From assembly GCA_003446375.1 (NCBI GenBank), contig DMAW01000067.1:1-24837 (forward strand): a stretch of DNA of 24,837 bases. Reading direction: 5' to 3'. This document shows positions 1 through 7,148 of the stretch, in pieces (the first letter of the stretch is position 1; the number at the start of each line of letters is the position of its first letter). The position numbers and the translations under genes are program-made. The notes beneath the pieces are model-generated. The model was not told the DNA's origin, ran no database searches, and was given only the letters and a program-made list of their open reading frames with translations. The DNA is from Eubacteriaceae bacterium (GTDB taxonomy: Bacteria; Bacillota; Clostridia; Eubacteriales; Alkalibacteraceae).

Positions 1-1268
1 TTCATAATGGGAAACACTTCTTTCATGGATTTTTCAGTTCCATCCACAGAATTTATCACTGCCTTGCCATTATAAGCTCTCAACGCACCTTCCAAGACTT
101 TTGGATCTTTTGTCTCTATTTGAAGGGGTATGTCAACTGTACGCTGTATTGAATCTATGCTTTCAACTATGGCCGATTTTTCATCAATTCCATCAAGTCC
201 GGCACTTACATTGAGTATGTCGGCTCCCCTGTTTTTAAGCTCTCTGGCAACTGAAGCCAGTTTTCTGTAGCTGCCGCTTTTCAATATATTTGTGATTTTT
301 TCATTGCCATGAGGTATCATGTTTTCGGAAATCCCAATTATTCCTTTACCATAATACGCGCATCTCCTGCTTGAGCAGGCAACTGTCAGCTCTTTTGGAG
401 AAGGTTTTTTAAGCCTGTGGCCTTCAAGTTTTTTTATCATAGTCGATATGTAATCCGGTGTAGTCCCACAGCATCCACCTAAAATTGCGACTCCCATATC
501 AGCCATTTTTGCCATGGCATCGGCAAACTGATCCTTGGTTATGTCATATGTTGTCTTTTCATCTTTGAATACCGGTATTCCTGCATTTGGCTGGACAATA
601 ACAGGAATTGATGAAACTTTTAGTATTTTCTCTACGATATGAATCAGTTTGTCTGGGCCCACTGAGCAGTTCACTCCAATAGCATCCACTCCCAGCCCTT
701 CAAGCACTGCAACCATTGACTCCGGATCGGTTCCTGTAAATGTCTTGCCGCTTTCTTCAAAAGTCATGGTGCATATAATCGGCAGGCTCGTATTTTCTTT
801 TGCTGCCAGCACCGCACATTTCATTTCGTATAGATCCGACATCGTTTCTATTATTATCATATGACAACCGGCCTTCTCGCCGGCTTTCATTTGTCGCGCA
901 AATGCCTTGTATGCAGCATCAAAAGTCATATCTCCCATAGGCACGAACATTTTCCCCAAAGGGCCCACGTCAAGCGCCACCCTTTTGTCTCCAGCCGCGT
1001 TTTTAGCACATCTTACTCCTGATTCTATGACTTCCTCGGGTGTAAGCCCGACTTTGTCCAACTTGAACTCATTTGCTCCAAAAGTATTGGTAGTCAATAC
1101 GTCAACGCCCGCATCTATGTATTTCCTGTGTATTTTTTCGAGAACTTCCGGATATCTTAAGTTAACTTGCTCCGGCAATATGTTTTCCTGGACTTCTAAT
1201 TGAAGCTGAGTGCCCATAGCCCCATCAAAAAAAATAAATCTATCGCTATTTAATTTAAAATCCTTCAT
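1..1268 (-). CDS. metH: Methionine synthase (MetH-type), homocysteine and pterin-binding domains, 3' part cut by window edge
   Basis: Partial gene: 422 codons are visible and the frame runs off the left edge without a stop. The first ~285 residues are a homocysteine S-methyltransferase barrel, starting FFDGAMGTQLQ. The three expected zinc-binding cysteines are present: Cys201 in IGVNCSVGP and Cys266/Cys267 in GGCCGTTP. From about residue 310 a pterin-binding (methyltetrahydrofolate) domain begins, with RGADILNVSAG; its usual IGERxNPTG opening reads IGISENMIPHG here. Such proteins move the methyl group of methyl-THF through cobalamin to homocysteine. In many Clostridia the barrel-plus-pterin protein continues into cobalamin-binding domains, which would lie outside the window. 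The ATG at 1268 is preceded by GGGGGTAAG. No cobalamin or SAM riboswitch is recognisable upstream. The family assignment is firm; the full domain set and exact symbol are inferred. Confidence 0.88.
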   Translation of the reverse strand, partial: MKDFKLNSDRFIFFDGAMGTQLQLEVQENILPEQVNLRYPEVLEKIHRKYIDAGVDVLTTNTFGANEFKLDKVGLTPEEVIESGVRCAKNAAGDKRVALDVGPLGKMFVPMGDMTFDAAYKAFARQMKAGEKAGCHMIIIETMSDLYEMKCAVLAAKENTSLPIICTMTFEESGKTFTGTDPESMVAVLEGLGVDAIGVNCSVGPDKLIHIVEKILKVSSIPVIVQPNAGIPVFKDEKTTYDITKDQFADAMAKMADMGVAILGGCCGTTPDYISTMIKKLEGHRLKKPSPKELTVACSSRRCAYYGKGIIGISENMIPHGNEKITNILKSGSYRKLASVARELKNRGADILNVSAGLDGIDEKSAIVESIDSIQRTVDIPLQIETKDPKVLEGALRAYNGKAVINSVDGTEKSMKEVFPIM

Positions 1269-1299
1269 CTCTTACCCCCGTATTTGTAATTGATATTTT

Positions 1300-1305
1300 A
1301 TTATA
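1300..1305 (-). promoter_or_regulatory. Possible -10 box for the methionine synthase gene
   Basis: A consensus TATAAT on the minus strand lies 31 bases upstream of the methionine synthase start, after the ribU terminator. No good -35 hexamer sits 16-18 bases upstream, so this is a weak promoter call. The rest of the 1269-1380 gap holds no ORF or clear structure. Confidence 0.35.
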
Positions 1306-1377
1306 TCAAAAAAACCAGCTTAATAGTAGCCTTAGAGCACATCTACTTGCTGATGAGATATCCTTTGTTTTTTTCCT

Positions 1378-1445
1378 ATTAAAAAACACCTCCCGGCAGC
1401 TTATCTAATTTAAGTTAATTAAATCAGCTGCTTTGGAGGCGTCTA
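1378..1445 (-). terminator. Probable rho-independent terminator of ribU
   Basis: On the minus strand, downstream of ribU, GCCTCC and GCAGC pair with GCTGC and GGAGG. The long AT loop can itself fold (ATTTAA with TTAAAT). The stem is followed by TTTTTT. The composite hairpin plus U-run fits an intrinsic terminator, although the arms are interrupted by short internal loops. Confidence 0.65.
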
Positions 1446-1470
1446 TGATACGCATTATGAAATAATCATC

Positions 1471-2058
1471 TTATTGCTTGTGAAGCACCGGCGAAACCTT
1501 TTTATACATCAATGCCGTTACCAGAGACACGATAGATGTCTTGAATATATTAAAAGGCGTTATACCAAATAACACAAGAGTTTCAAAGCTGACTATATTG
1601 GGGTTTACTGCAGCTCCCATCCCTATTATAGCTTCTATCGGCATTATCTTTGCATATAAAGGCAACATTACATAGTAGTTCAGCAAGGCAGCTACGACTA
1701 TCATGGAAATCGCTCCTGCCGCCAAAGCCTTTACAGCATTTTTTTTCGTCTTGTTTTTCCTATAAATCATTGCTGCCGGAACGACCCAGGCCGATCCGAT
1801 GACAAAATTGGCCAGTTCTCCAACTCCTCCTGTCATAGTTCCTTTAATCAGTAAAAATAATAAATTTTTGATAAGTTCGATTATGACTCCTGCCAAAGGC
1901 CCTAGGGCAAATCCCCCTAAAAGCGCAGGCACGTCGCTTAAGTCAAATTTTAAGAACGCCGGAAATATTGGTACTGTAAATTCAAGATACATTAGCGCAA
2001 ACGCTATAGTGCTTAAAACGCCCACTCTGGTTAAAAATTTTGTTTTGCTGTTTTGCAT
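1471..2058 (-). CDS. ribU: Riboflavin ECF transporter S component RibU
   Basis: Predicted 195-aa integral membrane protein, the substrate-binding (S) subunit of an energy-coupling-factor transporter for riboflavin. It would work with a shared EcfT/EcfA module encoded elsewhere. The N-terminal half carries family-typical stretches (LEFTVPIFPAFLKFDLSDVP, then GPLAGVIIELIKNLL and a glycine-rich GGVGELANF), followed by about five or six hydrophobic segments. I chose the ATG at 2058 over the one five codons upstream at 2073, because AAGGAGGATATC sits immediately before 2058 and would lie inside the longer version. The gene follows an FMN riboswitch and an attenuator hairpin, so FMN should repress its expression. 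Substrate identity rests on both the sequence and the riboswitch. Confidence 0.93.
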   Translation of the reverse strand: MQNSKTKFLTRVGVLSTIAFALMYLEFTVPIFPAFLKFDLSDVPALLGGFALGPLAGVIIELIKNLLFLLIKGTMTGGVGELANFVIGSAWVVPAAMIYRKNKTKKNAVKALAAGAISMIVVAALLNYYVMLPLYAKIMPIEAIIGMGAAVNPNIVSFETLVLFGITPFNIFKTSIVSLVTALMYKKVSPVLHKQ

Positions 2059-2099
2059 GATATCCTCCTTCATTTTGTCAAGGCCACGGGAAAATAAAA

Positions 2100-2121
2100 A
2101 GCCCCTGAAATTTTCAGGGGC
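2100..2121 (-). terminator. Attenuator hairpin of the FMN riboswitch
   Basis: GCCCCTGAAA pairs perfectly with TTTCAGGGGC, and on the minus strand the stem is followed by TTTTTATTTT. It lies between the FMN aptamer and ribU. It is therefore the expected expression platform: formed when FMN is bound, ending transcription before ribU. Confidence 0.85.
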
Positions 2122-2140
2122 CGATTGCGTTAAATAATTA

Positions 2141-2249
2141 ATCCTCTCCCATCCAGACTTTACTGTCGGTTCCGGAATTACACCGGATCAGCCATTATGG
2201 CTCGCGGACTTTACCGCCGGTCGGGAATTTCACCCTGCCCTGAAGATCT
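2141..2249 (-). promoter_or_regulatory. FMN riboswitch (RFN element)
   Basis: The minus strand shows the conserved RFN elements in order: AGGGCAGGGTGAAATTCCC, GACCGGCGGTAAAGTCC, GCGAGCC, then a GATCCGGTGTAATTCCGG arm, GACAGTAAAGTCTGGATG, and a closing GGGAGAGGAT that pairs with the 5' ATCTTC region. This is a near-canonical FMN aptamer. It is followed by an intrinsic terminator and then ribU, a transport gene that this riboswitch class often controls. Confidence 0.97.
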
Positions 2250-2268
2250 CTTTATTAATTTCTTAAGT

Positions 2269-2297
2269 ATTATAACACTGTTTTGAAGTATTTTCAA
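2269..2297 (-). promoter_or_regulatory. Sigma-A promoter of the FMN riboswitch-ribU unit
   Basis: On the minus strand TTGAAA (2292-2297) and TATAAT (2269-2274) are separated by exactly 17 bases. Transcription would start about 13 bases before the aptamer. The -35 box is only about 12 bases past the stop codon of the preceding gene, so ribU is an independent unit. Confidence 0.8.
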
Positions 2298-2309
2298 TAT
2301 GCACTATGC

Positions 2310-3113
2310 TTAATTTTTAATTTCCAAAATTTTCATCTTTAATTTGTCCGCTTTGCAATGCTTTAATGCATTATCAAAGCTTTCCCTTGCCTTCTTGCCG
2401 TTGTTTGTGTTTTTATGAGCAACTCCTTTATAGTAAGGAACAGAAATTATCGTCGTTCTGTATATGGCGTTAAATGCCGGATTTCTTATTTTTTTGATGC
2501 TTTTAAGTTCATTTTCAGCTTTTTCAGAAAGCTTTATGGCTTTGCCGTAATCTTTTAGCCAGATTGCATTTTTTATGGCTTCGGTCAGTATATTGATATT
2601 CTGCTCAGTTTTATAGACTTTATCCAAGTATTCTATGTATTCTCCGGGGATTTTTTTAGTGTCTTCCCCATACTTTAAAATATATAAGCTTAAAAGAAAA
2701 TTATAGATATACCTTTTCGACTGTGGATCCTCCTTCATAGCCTGAGTTATCTTTTCTATAGCCTCGTCCACTTCCACTTTTCCTATTTCAGTTCCTATGG
2801 CATATCTTTGCACTATAAAACTGGTATCCTTTTTCTTTTTCATCTGTTTGTCGTATTCTCTAAAGCGCTTTTCAAGAAACAGGTCAAATTTTTCTTCTGA
2901 CGCATTAGCTTCTTTCTTAAACCTGAAGTGCCCATATGCTATCACCCCTGCTGCCAATGCGATAAATCCGGTAGCAAAAATAGGTCTGTCAAAGAAAAAC
3001 ACTGCCGCTAACAACAATAGTATATTCGGGAAAAATACATTTTTTTTGTACTTGTTGTGTCTTAGAGAAGCCAGCTGGTACTGCAGAAAAGTCCTGTCAA
3101 AAACTCTATTCAT
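2310..3113 (-). CDS. Hypothetical membrane-anchored protein with TPR-like helical domain
   Basis: 267 aa, not recognised as a named family. Residues ~28-63 form a hydrophobic hairpin of two membrane segments with almost no loop between them. A basic, charged linker (FRFKKE...EKRFREYDKQMKKKKD) follows, and then an all-helical part up to the end. The helical part has TPR-like spacing: DYGKAIKLSEKAENEL and GKKARESFDNALKHC resemble the second helices of TPR units. It may be a membrane-tethered scaffold. The start is ATG with AAGGAG ten bases upstream. It begins 18 bases after the tex stop and probably belongs to the same transcript. No terminator is visible after it. Confidence 0.7.
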   Translation of the reverse strand: MNRVFDRTFLQYQLASLRHNKYKKNVFFPNILLLLAAVFFFDRPIFATGFIALAAGVIAYGHFRFKKEANASEEKFDLFLEKRFREYDKQMKKKKDTSFIVQRYAIGTEIGKVEVDEAIEKITQAMKEDPQSKRYIYNFLLSLYILKYGEDTKKIPGEYIEYLDKVYKTEQNINILTEAIKNAIWLKDYGKAIKLSEKAENELKSIKKIRNPAFNAIYRTTIISVPYYKGVAHKNTNNGKKARESFDNALKHCKADKLKMKILEIKN

Positions 3114-3131
3114 AATAATCGCTCTCCTTAT

Positions 3132-5288
3132 TCAACCCTTGCGCATACTTAGGGATATTCTATTTCTTTTAAGATCCACGTCCATTACCCTTACTGAGAC
3201 TATGTCTCCGACAGATACCACATCCATTGGGTTTTTTACGTAGCTGTCGCTTAGCTGAGAAATGTGCACAAGCCCATCTTGGTGCACGCCTATATCTACA
3301 AAGACACCAAAGTCTATTACATTTCTGACCGTGCCGCTTAAAACCATTCCCGGCTTAAGATGCGTGATGTCCATGACTTCAGATTTAAAAACCGGCTTTT
3401 GAAATCCTTCTCTGGGATCTCTTCCCGGTTTCTTAAGCTCTTTTATTATATCTTCCAGGGTTATCTTGCCTATCTCAAACTTTTCTGCTCCTTTATCGAC
3501 GTCGAAGCTCTCCAGTTTCTTAGCTATCTCCCTATGTTTTTCTGCAAAATCCATGACGCCATATCCTATACTTGACAAGATTTCCTTAGCAACATCGTAA
3601 GATTCAGGATGAAGGGCGCTGTTATCCAGAGGGTTTTTTCCGTCAGATATCCTCAAGAACCCAGCACATTGCTCAAACGCCTTTCCTCCGATTTTCTTAA
3701 CTTTAAGAATCTCTTTTCTGTCTTTGAAAGGTCCGTTTTCCCTTCGATATTCGATTATATTCCCTGCGGTGGTCTTATTCAGACCCGATATATGAGTCAA
3801 AAGGTACGCAGATGCTGTATTTACGTCTACGCCTACTGCATTTACCGCATCCTCTATCACTCCATCTAACGCCTTGGCAAGCTCTTTTTGATCCACATCA
3901 TGCTGATATTGCCCTACCCCAATATGCTTTGGGTCTATCTTTACCAGTTCTGCCAAAGGATCTTGTAGCCTTCTTGCAATGGACACTGCACCTCTTAAGG
4001 ATACGTTTAGCTGCGGAAACTCCTCGTTTCCGATGGCTGAAGCCGAGTACACGCTTGCACCTGCCTCATTTACAACGATATATTCGATTTTTAATCCAAA
4101 TTCCTTTATCATTTCTCCAACTATTATTTCAGATTCTCTGCTTGCAGTGCCATTTCCAATCGCTATTATATCGACGCTGTATTTTTCAATCATATCTAAC
4201 AGGGTTTTCTTAGCTTCGGCAACTTTGTTTTGAGGCGCAGTAGGATATACCGTCTCCCAAGCCAAAAGATTTCCATAAGGGTCCACCACTGTTATCTTGC
4301 ATCCGGTTCTAAATGCAGGGTCAAATCCCATTACCGTTTTTCCCCTTACAGGGGGCTGCATCAGGTACTTCTTTAGGTTTACGCTAAATACCTTTATTGC
4401 CGATTTATCAGCTTTTTCAGTTAGGGTATTTCGAACTTCCCTTTCTATCGAAGGCATTATGAGCCTCTTTAGACCGTCCCTGATTGCATCTTTCAGATAT
4501 GCGCACCTTTCACCTTTTGGATTGCCCACATTTCCATTCAAGTAAGCGACCATCTTGTCTTCATCACATGCTACCTTTACATTTAGATACTTTTTCTTTT
4601 CTCCCCTGTTTATTGCAAGTACCCTATGGTTTGCAATTTTTGATACTCCTTCGACAAAATCAAAGTACATTTCAAAATCAGCTGATTTTTCATCATCGCT
4701 CTTTGCCTTCGAAGCCTGAATAATCCCTTCGCTTAAATACATCTCTCTGATTTTTTTTCTGAATTTAGCATTGTCCGATACGTCTTCGGCAAGTATGTCC
4801 ATGGCACCTTTTACGGCATCTTCAGCCGTTTTGACATCTTTTTCAGGATCTACGAATTCAATGGATTTTTGATCTACTTGTAAATCGTCTTTTGCCATAA
4901 GGATAAAAGCCGCTAAAGGCTCTAAGCCCTTTTCCCTAGCAATGGAAGCCCTCGTTTTTCTCTTTTGCTTGTAAGGAAGGTACAAATCTTCAACTTCTTG
5001 AAGAACCCTAGCGCTTTCTATGGATTTTTTCAATTCCGATGTCAGTTTTCCCTGTTCGTCTATAAGGCGGAGAACCTCTTCTTTTCTTTTTTCCAGGTTC
5101 CTCAAATAAGACAGCCTCTCGTTAAGTTCCCTAAGCAAAACATCATCGAGATTGCCCGTAGCTTCTTTTCTGTATCTTGCTATAAAGGGAATCGTGTTGC
5201 CTTCATCTACAAGGTCCATTACCGTCTTGACTTGCGACGTCTTTATGCTGAATTCATCTGCTAATCTATTGATAATCTGTACGCTCAT
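3132..5288 (-). CDS. tex: Tex-family S1 RNA-binding protein
   Basis: 718 aa, the usual length for Tex/YdcI transcription accessory proteins. The N-terminal Tex helical region shows the family signature TIPFIARYRKEATGNLDD. The central part has a YqgF/RNase H-like fold (VMGFDPAFRTGCKITVVDPYG). Next come helix-hairpin-helix elements (VNTASAYLLTHISGLNKTTAGNI). The final ~75 residues form an S1 domain (LKPGMVLSGTVRNVIDFGVFVDIGVHQDGLVHIS). Tex binds nucleic acid and affects transcription or RNA turnover in the cytoplasm. I placed the start at the ATG at 5288, which has GAGAGG seven bases upstream. An in-frame TTG at 5303 lacks a suitable site. It follows the amidotransferase gene by 16 bases, so the two are likely co-transcribed. 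Confidence 0.95.
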   Translation of the reverse strand: MSVQIINRLADEFSIKTSQVKTVMDLVDEGNTIPFIARYRKEATGNLDDVLLRELNERLSYLRNLEKRKEEVLRLIDEQGKLTSELKKSIESARVLQEVEDLYLPYKQKRKTRASIAREKGLEPLAAFILMAKDDLQVDQKSIEFVDPEKDVKTAEDAVKGAMDILAEDVSDNAKFRKKIREMYLSEGIIQASKAKSDDEKSADFEMYFDFVEGVSKIANHRVLAINRGEKKKYLNVKVACDEDKMVAYLNGNVGNPKGERCAYLKDAIRDGLKRLIMPSIEREVRNTLTEKADKSAIKVFSVNLKKYLMQPPVRGKTVMGFDPAFRTGCKITVVDPYGNLLAWETVYPTAPQNKVAEAKKTLLDMIEKYSVDIIAIGNGTASRESEIIVGEMIKEFGLKIEYIVVNEAGASVYSASAIGNEEFPQLNVSLRGAVSIARRLQDPLAELVKIDPKHIGVGQYQHDVDQKELAKALDGVIEDAVNAVGVDVNTASAYLLTHISGLNKTTAGNIIEYRRENGPFKDRKEILKVKKIGGKAFEQCAGFLRISDGKNPLDNSALHPESYDVAKEILSSIGYGVMDFAEKHREIAKKLESFDVDKGAEKFEIGKITLEDIIKELKKPGRDPREGFQKPVFKSEVMDITHLKPGMVLSGTVRNVIDFGVFVDIGVHQDGLVHISQLSDSYVKNPMDVVSVGDIVSVRVMDVDLKRNRISLSMRKG

Positions 5289-5304
5289 AATTATGCCTCT
5301 CAAT

Positions 5305-6018
5305 CTAAATATGCTCTATAAAATATTTAAACAGCTTGTATGAACACTGGTCTTCCATCACTTCGGGATGCCACTGAACTCCAAAGATATTTTCCTTTGA
5401 AGTGTGCTCTACGGCTTCTATTATCCTATCTTTTGACCAGGCGATAGCTTTTAGGTCATCAGAAAGATTTTTTATCCCTTGATGATGGTACGAGTTCACA
5501 AAGCTCTTTTCACCATATACCTTAAACAAAAATGAATCATCATCCATATTTACATAGTGTATCCCGGAATCGTCTCTATTCTTTTGAACATGCTGTACGC
5601 TGTCTTCTATTTCCCGAGAAATGTCCTGGTACAAAGTACCTCCCATAGCTACATTCAAAACCTGCATCCCCCTGCATATGCAAAACAAGGGCTTTTCAAG
5701 TTCTAGGCATCTCTCAGCCAATGATATCTCAAACTCATCTCTTACGACATCGACATATCCGAGCTCTTTTGACGGCTCGTCGGCATAAAATGCAGGATGA
5801 ATGTCCACGCCTCCTGTGAGTATTATGCCGTCCATCTTAGAAAGAATTCTTTCCATGTCTTCCTTGGGCGAAGGTCTAGACGGAATCATCAAGGGAATCC
5901 CTCCCCCTTTATGTACTTTGTCAATATAACCAAGTTCAGTATAATTGATCTCTCTTTTTTCGATTGCTCCGCCAAAAGATGCTACGATGCCGATAAATGG
6001 TTTTGATCCGTTACTCAT
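5305..6018 (-). CDS. Class I glutamine amidotransferase-like hydrolase (PuuD/gamma-glutamyl-GABA hydrolase family)
   Basis: 237 aa. The catalytic triad of the class I amidotransferase fold is present: Cys115 in FCICRGMQ, and His217 and Glu219 in QWHPE. The GIILTGGVDIHP stretch (64-75) is typical of the PuuD branch, peptidase family C26. Such enzymes hydrolyse gamma-glutamyl amides, for example gamma-glutamyl-GABA in putrescine breakdown. No other putrescine-pathway gene is nearby, so the true substrate is unknown. The ATG overlaps the prfB stop by eight bases, and the ribosome binding site (GGGGGGCGG) lies inside prfB, which indicates translational coupling. Confidence 0.88.
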   Translation of the reverse strand: MSNGSKPFIGIVASFGGAIEKREINYTELGYIDKVHKGGGIPLMIPSRPSPKEDMERILSKMDGIILTGGVDIHPAFYADEPSKELGYVDVVRDEFEISLAERCLELEKPLFCICRGMQVLNVAMGGTLYQDISREIEDSVQHVQKNRDDSGIHYVNMDDDSFLFKVYGEKSFVNSYHHQGIKNLSDDLKAIAWSKDRIIEAVEHTSKENIFGVQWHPEVMEDQCSYKLFKYFIEHI

Positions 6019-7133
6019 CGGTTCCGCCCCCCAGTGACATTGACTTTAAGTATTCATTGATAAATGGCTCGATATCCCCGTCCATAACGCTTTGGACATT
6101 TCCCACCTCTACATTTGTGCGATGATCCTTGACCATATTGTATGGATGAAAAACATAGCTTCGTATCTGATTTCCCCAAGCTATTTGCCCGTACTCTCCC
6201 TTAAGGTCTTCGATTCTTTCCTTATGTTCCCGCTCTTTAAGCTCAAGAAGCTTTCCATACAGCATCTTCATGGCAGTATCCTTGTTTTTATGTTGGCTTC
6301 TCTCATTTTGACACTGAACCACTATCCCTGTAGGTATATGAGTTATCCTTATTGCAGAATCAGTAGTATTTACGTGCTGTCCTCCTGCGCCACTGGCTCT
6401 GTATGTGTCTACCCTCAAATCTTCTTGGTTGATGTCCACCTGGCTGTCGTCCTCGATTTCAGGAGAGATATCAACTGAAGCAAATGAAGTGTGCCTCCTC
6501 CCTGAAGAGTCAAAAGGAGATATCCTTACAAGCCTGTGCACGCCTTTTTCGCTTTTAAGATAGCCGTAAGCATTTATCCCTTCGATAGCCAATGTCACGC
6601 TTTTTATCCCTGCCTCGTCTCCCGGCTGAAATTCAAGGGTCTTGACTTTGTAATTTCTTTTTTCTGCCCAGCGAGTATACATTCTCAAAAGCATCTGAGC
6701 CCAGTCTTGGGATTCGGTTCCTCCCGCTCCCGGATGAATTGCCAATACAGCGCTATTTGCATCGTACTCGCCGCTTAACAGCACCTCCAGATTATAACCG
6801 TCCAGATCATTAGCCAATTGCTTCACAGCTTCAACCAACTCTCCTGCCAGCTCCTCGTCAGATTCTTCTTCAAGCATCTCGATCATTGCATGGGTATCAT
6901 CTATTCTTTCTTCAAGCTCCTTGTGTCTATTGAGCTTGTTCTTAAGATCATTAAGTTTTTTTAACAGGCTTTGAGCCTTTTCCTGATCATCCCAAAAATT
7001 TTCTTGATTTACTTCTTCATTCAATTCCTGCAACTTAAGCTCTACGTCAGCCAAGTCAAAGTGAATCACCGATTTCCTTTAATCTTTCCTTTAATTCCTT
7101 TACCTGCCTTGTGTATTCTTGCAGTTCCAACAT
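6011..7133 (-). CDS. prfB: Peptide chain release factor 2, with programmed +1 frameshift
   Basis: RF2 recognises UGA and UAA stop codons and triggers peptide release. The reading frame starts at the ATG at 7133 (MLELQEYTRQVKELKE), with AAGAGGTG upstream, and runs 25 codons to CTT TGA C at 7061-7055. There the ribosome must shift +1 (7057 onward) to continue as DLADVELKLQ. The joined product is 373 aa. It has the SPF tripeptide (about 205-207) that reads the stop codon and the GGQ motif (about 250-252) for hydrolysis. A non-frameshifted reading would begin at the GTG at 7069, which has no proper ribosome binding site. The gene lies 15 bases after secA. Confidence 0.95.
7055..7061 (-). promoter_or_regulatory. 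prfB programmed +1 frameshift site CTTTGAC
   Basis: CTT TGA C is the classic autoregulatory slippery sequence of prfB: when RF2 is scarce the ribosome pauses at TGA and shifts +1. A Shine-Dalgarno-like GGTGAT occurs four to nine bases upstream of CTT. It is weaker and placed differently from the AGGGGG of E. coli. Confidence 0.93.
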
Positions 7134-7148
7134 TCCCATCACCTCTTA

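Noticed and set aside
1350..1357. CTGATGAG resembling a hammerhead ribozyme core on the plus strand
   Set aside because: No GAAA core strand or flanking stems are found, so the 8-mer is likely a chance match.
1269..1470. Possible SAM or cobalamin riboswitch before the methionine synthase gene
   Set aside because: The gap is mostly a terminator-like hairpin and AT-rich sequence, and no S-box, SAM-II or B12-box signatures were found.
7055..7061. In-frame TGA early in prfB read as a pseudogene or sequencing error
   Set aside because: CTTTGAC is the known programmed frameshift site of prfB, and both flanking frames are conserved RF2 sequence.
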